From NCBI GenBank assembly GCA_037349315.1, contig JBAIAC010000006.1:12001501-12065500 (forward strand): a stretch of 64,000 nt of DNA, written 5' to 3'. A program made the position numbers and the translations under genes. Of this stretch, positions 56,087 through 64,000 are shown piece by piece (within the stretch, counting starts at the first letter, position 1; every line of letters starts with the position of its first letter). The DNA comes from Chelydra serpentina. Taxonomy: Eukaryota; Chordata; Testudines; Chelydridae. The notes below the pieces were generated by a model that did no database searches, was not told the DNA's origin, and saw nothing but the letters and a program-made list of their open reading frames with translations.

Positions 56087-56600
56087 GAAGGGTCCCCAAA
56101 CTGTGGGGTGCGCCCCCCTCAGGGGGCACAGAGGAACATTGGGGGCACAGTGGGGTCTGGACTAGCAGGACTGATGTCCAGCTCCGCCCTGCCCCCAGCT
56201 CGTCTCCAGCCCTGCCCCTAGCCCCAGCCCCAGCCCCGCTACCAGGCCTGGCTCCACTCCCAGCCATGGCCCCATCTGCAGCCCCGGCTCCAGGCTTCTG
56301 GCCTTGTCCTCGGCCCCCAGCCCTGGCTGCAGCTTCACTCCTGGCCAAGACTCCAGCCGCAGTTCCGGCCCCGGCCTTGGCTCTTGGCTCCCGGCCCCAA
56401 CCGCAGTCCCCAGCTCCCAGCCCTAAGCGTGGACCCCGACCGCAGCTCAGCTCCCAGCCCTGGCTCCTGACCGTGGCTCCAACCCTGCTCGCAGCCACAG
56501 TTCGTGACCACGGTTCTTGGGGGGACGGGACGGGGAGAGCACGGACAGGTTCCATTACGGGTAAGACGGGGGCACAACAGAAAAAGTTTGGGGACAACTG
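56087..56600. mobile_element. hAT-type MITE, GC-rich, same family as 268-748
   Basis: Left end 'gaagggtccccaaactgtgg', right end 'agtttggggacaactg', inverted. The interior consists of CCCAGCCC/CTGGCTCC tandem words that leave frames open on both strands (the largest is 176 codons on the minus strand) without any real protein character. No clear target duplication. Confidence 0.75.
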
Positions 56601-57409
56601 CTATAACCAGTTCTTTCCTCCTTAGCCTAGAGGGAATGCCCTCTCCCTAAAACTTTTATATACCGGAGCCTCTAAATTAGTAAGTCTCTTTAGAGATTAT
56701 ACACAGCCAGTATCCCATAGAAGCTCCGAGTTCGTAGTGCTCATTATGTAAAACAGTGCATGCTAGTGCTGAACGTGGTTGATGATTCTGGAGATAAAAC
56801 ACAAATTTATCTCTAAAGCCATCAAATGCTCCCAGGGATTTCAGAATAGTGTCCCTTGGCTGCCGCAGAAATTTATTAGCTTTACCAATATTTTCTTTCT
56901 TAGTTCTGCAAACTCAGCGAGCACTGGCTATGCAGAGCCTTGAAACCACATGTTTATTTTCCTAAGCTATAAAAAGTTTATAAGGGTAGCTGGTATCCTT
57001 ATGGACCACTGTACACTGACTTGCTACTGCATTCCACGCTGATACAGAAGAGCTTTGTGTTCTATACCGGAGGGAAATCCTTGTGATACAGCTGTCCACA
57101 AGCCAACAAGAGTACAGACATCTTCGAAAATATATCACCGATTTAAAAGTGGATCGCTGAAATTTCACAAAGCTTCACATATGGGAAAAATAAGCCTGGA
57201 TAGTGCAATGACCTCGTGCATCCCAATGAGAGCAGCGTTTTCATGAGTCCCACAACAATCGTAACAGAGAAAACACCAGCTCAACCCTACACCTCCTTGC
57301 TTTTAAATCGCCACAATGTCGACTTGGCAATTCCATACGTATTAGGGCGATAATTAAAAGGGATAGTAGATAAACGCTACTCCCACCTTCTGCTTCGAGG
57401 CTCTCAGCA
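56601..57409. other. Unassigned non-coding DNA
   Basis: No gene or named repeat. Confidence 0.4.
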
Positions 57410-57492
57410 GACCCTGATCTGGTGTAAACTGATCAGGCTTCAATGGAGCTATGCCAATTTACATCAATGGGTGAACCTGACCCTTAACTATT
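57410..57492. repeat. Sauropsid dispersed repeat
   Basis: 'accctgatctggtgtaaact' to 'ccaatttacatcaatgggtg' and 'aacctgaccc', a family member. Confidence 0.45.
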
Positions 57493-59301
57493 CATCTCTT
57501 AGAGGAGCAGACAGCTTCACTAGCTCACGAGGTTTGGTACACTCAGACTACTGCTCTGGAACCAGTGATTCAAATCACATCAAGGCGGATGTTACGAGAG
57601 AGCTCTATAGGTGTATATATGTAAATAGCTAGTTACTACAGACAATGGCAGTAGGTGGTGCTAAAGAATACACAACATAGTTCCTGGGTTTGTAGGGCCA
57701 ATGAAATTTGCTTTTGCGCACAGTAAACGGCTTCCTCTGGCCACTCTTTCCATCGCCTCTTAACAGTGGAATCACCCCTTTATTCTTCTAAGGTAAATAC
57801 ACTCATCACCATGGAATTGCTCACATCAGGGCTGGGGGATTCTTTCACGAGACCTTAAAAGCAATGGTATGCTGAATGCGTCCACCGAGCGTCCCATGGT
57901 GCTTCATGTAAGTATAGGGATTTGCTCCAGTTTCCTTGGCTAGCTTTCCTCCAATCCCCTGCTGCTGGGCAGTGTGCCATGTCCCCACAGGGTTGCCGTC
58001 CTCCTCTTCATGGGTGGCAGTAGCCCTGCGGTGCTGTTTGTACATGACTTGTAAAGCACTTTGGAAACTTTTGGGCTGAAGGGAGCTGTCATCAGTGTAA
58101 ATAAGACTTAGGCCCACATTTTCTCAGCTTCTCGGCTTCTGAAATTGCATTTCTAAGCATTCTGCAGAGGTGTGCAACTGTTTACATGTACAAAGCTCAC
58201 TATTGTGCCTGTAGAGTCCTGGCCACAGGCGTAAAAATTGCCTGCACAGTTTTGGACGTTGTTTTGGAATATTTAGTTTTCAGATCACACCGAGGAACTG
58301 AAGAAAAATATACTCTGTTCCTATCTCCATGGTGCCATTATACTCTGACTTCCCTGATCAACGGGGTAACACTTCCAACTATTAAAGCACCCCAATTCCC
58401 TGACCCCCTCTGAGTTTTCCAACCTCTTCTGCCCTTCTCAGCACTGAAAACCCACCCCAAACTTTTCACCTTGATTGCTGGGCCTAGCTGAGTGTCCTCC
58501 AGGCTGCTAGTTCTTGACACTGTGGCTGAGTCGACAACTAGCAGATGAGTCAGTCAGTTGGGAGGCTGGGAAATATTTTCATGGGAATTTCCAGGATGTG
58601 ATGTACCCACACTGGGAACCATGGTGCACAAACCGCCATGTATTTTGCATATACCTGCTGTGTATTGACAGATGTTTGCAGAGATGTACTAAAACACAGA
58701 GCTGGGAGGGTATTTCAATGGTCTCCCAAATCATGGCTGATAGATTAGGTGCTTGAGCCTACAATCCTAAGGAGTTAGTGCCATTGGTTGTCTCACATGA
58801 CCTCAGTGGGTCTACTCGGACCAAGACGGTGATTCAAGTGAGCAGGAGTTGCAAGTTGGAGCAGACTTTTGTAGTGGAGCAAAGAAAACCCCTATGCCTT
58901 TAACTGCATCCTTCACTTCTCTAAAGAAATACAGAATTTCTGGCTGGAGCAAGTCATTGCTGCCCCTGGAGCTAATCCCTGCTGCTCCCAACAATTCCAC
59001 TTCCTAGTTATACAGGCATAAACATCACATCTCTCAGTGAAAACACGGCTACAGCTCAAGCTGGCCCACTCGACAGGAAGTCTGAATGTTTGGACAGTGG
59101 ACCATTCTGACCAATAGAGCGCCCCTGCAGGGCAATATTCACTCCCTGAGTAGTCCCAGTGAAATCAAGATACTGATCAGTGCAACAGTGTGAATAGGGG
59201 TGGTAGTATCTAGCTAATAACGTATTACTCAGCTGTAAAAAAATTTCTAATTAAAGCTTTCAGCTAAAGGACTCATCTTTCTCTTGCTCCATGGCATATG
59301 G
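57493..59301. other. Unassigned non-coding DNA
   Basis: A short MIR-like word 'tgtaaagcactttggaaact' lies near 58050, and a sauropsid repeat fragment near 59133-59190. Minus-strand frames at 57845-58117 and 58812-59000 have no recognisable domain. Confidence 0.4.
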
Positions 59302-59471
59302 CAGGGTAGACAACAGGCGGACCGCGGGACAAATCTGGGCCACCAGATGCTTTTGAACAGACGGCAAAATCTTTTTATTTACTTATTATCATTATTGCTA
59401 TTGCGGTGTGAAAAATATTTCTCTGGAGCCTGGACCTTGACAAAAAATAACTGACTACTCCTGGCCTATGG
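59294..59471. mobile_element. hAT-type MITE
   Basis: The element 59302-59463 begins CAGGGTAGACAACAGG and ends CTGACTACTCCTG. The flanks GCATATGG and GCCTATGG agree at 7 of 8 positions. Confidence 0.7.
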
Positions 59472-59863
59472 CATTTATTGTAGTAATGTTAACCCTGATG
59501 AACATGTTTGCTGCTAATACAGGTGCCATTAATAGACTCCTACTGGCATAGAGGTTTCTGCTGTAATTCAGTCACCTGATGGGACCTTGAGTGCTAATTT
59601 TCTACTGCAAAGGATGCTAATTTTCTACTGCAAAACAGAGAAAAATGGTGCAAGCTGGTGGTATCCTGATGCAAAGATAATTGTGTTGCACCCTTAGCAA
59701 TAAAGCGCCTTCTTAAGTCACTCAAGGAAGGATTCTTCCCTCTTTACTCATAATGATACCTTACTCTGGGAGTAGCCCCAACAAAATCAATGGAACAAAA
59801 AACTACTCAACATGAGTAAGGATGGCAGAATTCAGCTTTCCGTCACTCTCTCTGGGCACAATT
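59472..59863. other. Unassigned DNA with a sauropsid repeat
   Basis: 59750-59835 ('ctctgggagtagccccaaca', 'aaatcaatggaac') resembles the 'gatctggccc' family. Nearby, 'tgctaattttctactgcaaa' is directly repeated at about 59592-59633. Confidence 0.4.
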
Positions 59864-60294
59864 GGGAAAGGAGCTTGGTCTATTTAGCTTCTCCAAGAAC
59901 AGGTTAGGATGTGAGTTGATCCTGGTCTAAAAGTGCCTACACTAGGAGAGGATATCTAATAGCAGAGGATTCTTTAATTCACTAGACAAAAGGCGTAAGA
60001 TCTGATGGTTGGAAATCGACGCTACATAAGTTCAGACCAGTATATAAAGCTGAATTTTAAACAGTGAGGGTAACAAACCACTGGAACAAGTTCTCAAAGT
60101 GTGTTGTGGATTCTTCTTCACTAGAAATCTTTACATCAGGACTGTATGCCTTTCTAAATGATGTGCCCTCGCTCAGCCAGAAGTTGTGAGCTTGATGCAG
60201 GAATCAACAGGTGAATTCTATACGGCCTGTGTTAGACAGGAAATCAGACTAGATGCTCATATTGGTCCCTTCTGGCCTTAAACTCTATGAATCT
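59864..60294 (+). mobile_element. CR1 LINE 3' copy, plus strand
   Basis: 'ctggaacaagttctcaaagt', 'atcaggactgtatgcctttc', 'cctgtgttagacaggaaatc' and the end 'cttaaactctatgaatct' are CR1 3' sequence. Old and 5'-truncated. Confidence 0.78.
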
Positions 60295-60739
60295 CTCAGA
60301 AGCTGAGCAATTTCAGGAGTACTTTTGTCTTCTCCCCCTCTGCCCTGTTTCCAGTCTCTCTCCTCTAGTTCCGTATCTATTTGTAATGAACTTATTTTCA
60401 TAGTTGTCTGAGTGTCTGATGCTGCACAGCTCCCAAAGGGAACAACATTGAAAGAGAAAGTAACCTTCCTCCAGAGACAGCAGCTTGACTAGGGTTACAT
60501 TTCAACACACTGCCATCACTAATCCTTTTATCTTGTACTGGTATTTTCCCAGAACGTTATATGGTCAAGGAGAAAGATCAAAGGCAGAGAGAGGAAGGTT
60601 ATTGGGTGGAGAGATATTCACAGAAAAAGGAAAATATAAAGATAAAAACTAAGGAGGAAATGGCTCAGGCAGGGAGACAATAAAGGAAAGAAAGCGGGGA
60701 CAAGGTTGGGAAGAGAGTAGAAGACCCTGTGCTGCAATC
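60295..60739. other. Unassigned non-coding DNA
   Basis: No gene or named repeat. Confidence 0.4.
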
Positions 60740-60960
60740 ACCTTGAAGATGAGAGTTTTGTGGTTAAAGCCCAGAACGGGGAGTGAGGTTCTATTCTTGC
60801 TGGGCCAGACTTCCCATGGGGCCTTGGGCAAGTAACTTCACCCCTGGTGACTCGGTTTCAGCATCTGCTAAATAAGGACGACAATTGTCACCTATCTCAC
60901 AGAGTGTTGTGAGGCTTACTGTTTGCAAAATACTTTGAGAGCATGAAAGAAAAGGTGCTA
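60740..60960 (+). mobile_element. MIR/CORE-SINE-like element
   Basis: Head with 'gaggttctattcttgctggg', then 'ccttgggcaagtaacttcac', a diverged 'cagcatctgctaaataagg' and 'cacagagtgttgtgaggctt'. Confidence 0.68.
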
Positions 60961-62176
60961 GAGGAGCACAGAGCATTATGGTGTAGTAGCATTTACCCAT
61001 CGGCAAGTTCAGGTCGCCTGTGCCAAGCAGTGGTCATGCTCTCAATACAGCTTTAGTTTATAAACCCTGAGTTTATCCTAGTTGCAATGCAGTGTCTTCT
61101 CTTCTGGGCTGGTTTCAGAAGGCTTGTTCCATTAATTTCAGTTTGCAGTTCTTCTCTGTTGAAGTTAATATCAATGTCATTGTGTTACCAGTTAAAAATA
61201 GCTTCGCCAGCAGTAATAATAGGGTTATAGGGCTAAGCGGGCTGTGAAGACCAACCTCCAAGTGGGCAATTACGGAGTGGGATGGAACATAACCTGACTT
61301 AACCCAAAGTGGCCACAAGGGGTGGCCAGATGCACAAATTAGCCCACAGGTGGCTGCTACCACCCCTGGGCTCAATGGAGAGAAGAGTAGCAGACCTTGA
61401 TTGGGATGTTTGCTGTATATTTTTCAAGGAGACAGATGTTTATTTCTGTTCTTCAGAAGCGTGGGAAGAGTTTGATTTTTTCCCCAATGGCCTCTGTTCA
61501 TCTGAGAACCCACACTGGTAGATGAACATGGCAAACAGTCAGAATGAAGTTGGCAAATACTTGATTTATGCCTCTTTTTTTTAAACCAGCACTGGAGCTC
61601 AAAATAAAGTTTAGCCAATAACATGTTTACTATAAATCTAGGCTACTTTAAAATTAGAAGGCAGACTTGTGGATAAGACACTGGACTGCAACCTGAAGGC
61701 AATTATGCCACCTATTAAGACTTAAGAGAAGTTTTTCTACAAATGCAGGAAACCTATTTTTTTAATCATGTATAAACTTGACATTTTATTTTGGGTTCAA
61801 ACTCAGCTGTTTCTATCCTGTGACCACTGAGGTTTTAAAGTTCATCCCTTGTGAGAAATACACACATGTATGATTTTAAAACTCCATAAAAGTGAGCTGG
61901 AAAATCTGGGCCTGGGTCTCCTCTCTGGAGCCAGTCCTGCACTTGGCTGGAGGGGGTCATTGTTGAGTGAGGTGAGATGCTCCCAGATCCCATCTGATTC
62001 AGCTGCAGGCGCTGGGCTTGTTCTCTTTTCAACAATTCTACTCCTGCTGGTCTAAGCATTCAAGAAAAGAACTCTGATCCCACCAGGCAACTTACTGCAG
62101 GATTACATGACCCCCTGCAGCCCAGCTCCCTTTGTAGGGAAAAGAAGACCGTGGCCCTATGGCAAGTGATCCTGCT
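60961..62176. other. Unassigned non-coding DNA
   Basis: A SINE-head-like word ('cttgtggataagacactgga') lies near 61668. Nothing else recognised. Confidence 0.4.
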
Positions 62177-62271
62177 TCTCTCAGAAGCGACAAAGTCCTG
62201 TGGGACCTTATAGACTAACAGACGTATTGGAGCATAAGCTTTCGTGGATGAATACCCACTTTGTCTCTCAG
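62177..62271 (-). mobile_element. Penelope-like element terminal fragment with target duplication
   Basis: The fragment 62185-62263 is flanked by TCTCTCAG on both sides (62177-62184, 62264-62271). It has the same sequence as the left arm at 45711 ('gactaacagacgtattggag') and stops inside the hammerhead stem, so the ribozyme is incomplete. Confidence 0.65.
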
Positions 62272-62588
62272 TAGCTGTGACGAACAAACACACAGCAGGG
62301 ACAGCTAAACACAGAGTGGACACCATGCTGCTGAATTTTCTCTTTCAACAACAAACCCTTGCTCTTCTGATATATGCCTGAGGATCTTTACCAACACTTG
62401 AGAGAGTGGACAGCACTTTGGTTTGTAAGGTCTCGTCCGAAACTTGTATGCGGTAAAGTATAAAGTAAAGATAAAGGGATGGGTCATTCCTAGAAGGATG
62501 TGAATCTAGGACACCAGATAACGTAGCTATTCCAAACCAGATGCTTAGAGCACTCAGCTACACCTCTCGGGCCTGAAACCTTGGGCAC
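62272..62588. other. Unassigned non-coding DNA
   Basis: No gene or named repeat. Confidence 0.4.
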
Positions 62589-62890
62589 TGAGGGCAGGTC
62601 TACACTATGGCAGGGATCGACGCTCTGAGATCGATCCACCAGCGGTTGATTTAGCGGGTCTAGTAAAGACCCTCCAAATCGACTGCAGATCACTCTCCAG
62701 TTGATCCCAGTACTCTACCCCCGACGAGAAGAGTAAGGTGAGTCAATGGGAGATTTTCTCCCGTCGAGTCCCCATGGTGTAGACCCCGTGGTAACTCGAC
62801 CTAAAGTACGTCGACTCCAGCTATGTTATTCACCTAGCTGGAGTTGCGTAGCATACATCGACTTACCGTGACAGTGTAGACGTAGCCTCA
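62589..62890. mobile_element. Chompy-like Harbinger MITE
   Basis: The element 62592-62887 (296 bp) begins GGGCAGGTCTACACT and ends AGTGTAGACGTAGCC. Flanks TGA and TCA fit a 3-bp duplication with one change. The interior has 'ccagctatgttattcaccta' and 'gatcgatccaccagcggttg'. Confidence 0.82.
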
Positions 62891-62982
62891 GTCCCTGCAC
62901 ATAGCTCCCATTGACTTTATGTGGCAAATATGTGACTTTATGTGAGTTTATGAGGCACAGTATGGCTCCGATTGAGGGGAGG

Positions 62983-64000
62983 CATAGATTCATAGATTCT
63001 AGGGCTGGAAGGGACCTCGAGAGGTCATCGAGTCCAGCCCCCTGCCCTCATGGCAGGACCAATTACTGTCTAGACCATCCCTGATAGACATTTATCTAAC
63101 CTACTCTTAAATATCTCCTGAGATGGAGATTCCACAACCTCCCTAGGCAGTTTATTCCAGTGTTTAACCACCCTGACAGTTAGGAACTTTTTCCTAATGT
63201 CCAACCTATACCTCCCTTGCTGCAGTTTAAGCCCATTGCTTCTTGTTCTATCCTCAGAGGCTAAGATGAACAAGTTTTCTCCCTCCTCCTTATGACACCC
63301 TTTTAGATACCTGAAGACCGCTATCATGTCCCCTCTGTCTTCTCTTTTCCAAACTAAACAAACCCAATTCCTTCAGCCTTCCTTCATAGGTCATGTTCTC
63401 TAGACCCTTAATCATTCTTGTTGCTCTTCTCTGAACCCTCTCCAATTTCTCCACAGCTTTCTTGAAATGCGGTGCCCAGAACTGGACACAATACTCCAGT
63501 TGAGGCCTAACCAGCGCAGAGTAGAGCGGAAGAATGACTTCTCGTGTCTTGCTCACCACACACCTGTTAATGCAGCCCAGAATCATGTGTGCTTTTTTTG
63601 CAACAGCATCACACTGTTGACTCATATTTAGCTTGTGGTCCACTATAACCCCTAGATCCCTTTCTGCCGTACTCCTTCCTAGACAGTCTCCTCCCATTCT
63701 GTAGGTGTGAAACTGATTTTTCCTACCTAAGTGGAGCACTTTGCATTTGTCCTTATTAAACTTCATCCTGTTTACCTCTGACCATTTCTCCAATTTGTCC
63801 AGATCATTTTGAATTATGACCCTATCCTCCAAAGCAGTTGCAATCCCTCCCAGTTTGGTATCATCTGCAAACTTAATAAGCGTACTTTCTATGCCAATAT
63901 CCAAGTCATTGATGAAGATATTGAACAGAGCCGGTCCCAAAACAGACCCTTGCGGAACCCCACTCGTTATACCATTCCAGCAGGATTGGGAACCATTAAT
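62983..64000 (-). mobile_element. CR1 LINE, minus strand, continues past the right edge
   Basis: The 3' end is at about 62983 ('catagattcatagattctag'). The tail and the C-terminal third of ORF2 lie within the window, and the element is cut by the window end. It is clearly less decayed than the 19-22 kb copy. Confidence 0.9.
63070..64000 (-). pseudogene. CR1 ORF2 reverse transcriptase, C-terminal part, one frameshift
   Basis: Read from 64000 downward, the frame is open through [19 protein letters not shown], the catalytic [24 protein letters not shown] and VQRRATRMIKGLE to about 63325. One frameshift there moves it into the frame that ends at 63070 ([21 protein letters not shown]). The rest of ORF2 lies outside. 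Apart from that shift I see no stop codon in about 930 bases. Confidence 0.88.

Noticed and set aside
56067..56625. 176-codon minus-strand frame
   Set aside because: Ala/Gly/Arg/Ser-rich translation of a GC-rich hAT interior, with an equally long frame on the opposite strand and no domain.

Overview
The window is animal nuclear DNA, almost certainly from a cryptodiran turtle. Three short SINEs (6551-6730 plus; 35506-35685 and 36551-36727 minus) have the tRNA-Lys-like head and CR1-type tail of the turtle Cry I family. CR1 LINEs are everywhere. Harbinger-type MITEs resembling the crocodilian/turtle Chompy family and CORE-SINE/MIR-like elements fill much of the rest. No bacterial, organellar or viral gene set is present, and no rRNA or functional tRNA gene was recognised.

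Layout. 1-13 kb: a GC-rich hAT MITE, a perfect 98-bp hairpin, MIR-like SINEs, a Penelope-like (PLE) fragment and one Cry I SINE. 13-18.5 kb: an inverted pair of PLE ends and two Chompy-like MITEs in otherwise unassigned DNA. 18.5-22.7 kb: two CR1 copies on the minus strand in tandem. One carries a nested hAT; the other is 3.4 kb long, with broken esterase (ORF1) and endonuclease/reverse transcriptase (ORF2) reading frames. 23-38.6 kb: scattered hAT MITEs, SINEs, AT-rich sauropsid repeats and long single-copy-looking stretches. 38.8-56.6 kb: the densest transposon region, with several nested insertions, a hAT carrying a kilobase-scale minisatellite, a CR1 split by a palindromic hAT, and a palindromic PLE pair with hammerhead ribozyme motifs. 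57-64 kb: sparse DNA, then a PLE fragment, a Chompy-like MITE and a fairly young CR1 running off the right edge.

No host gene can be assigned. Four short stretches look like possible exons from splice context and protein-like translation: 6215-6367 plus, and 25568-25689, 29928-30219 and 40850-41067 minus. One contains an in-frame TGA, none could be identified, and all are low confidence. The window is best read as intergenic or intronic DNA.

The elements form a partly ordered history. MITEs sit inside older SINEs, hATs sit inside older CR1s, and the Cry I SINE tails match CR1 3' sequence also present here, consistent with mobilisation of the SINEs by CR1 machinery. Family names come from recalled consensus patterns and visible termini, not from database searches.
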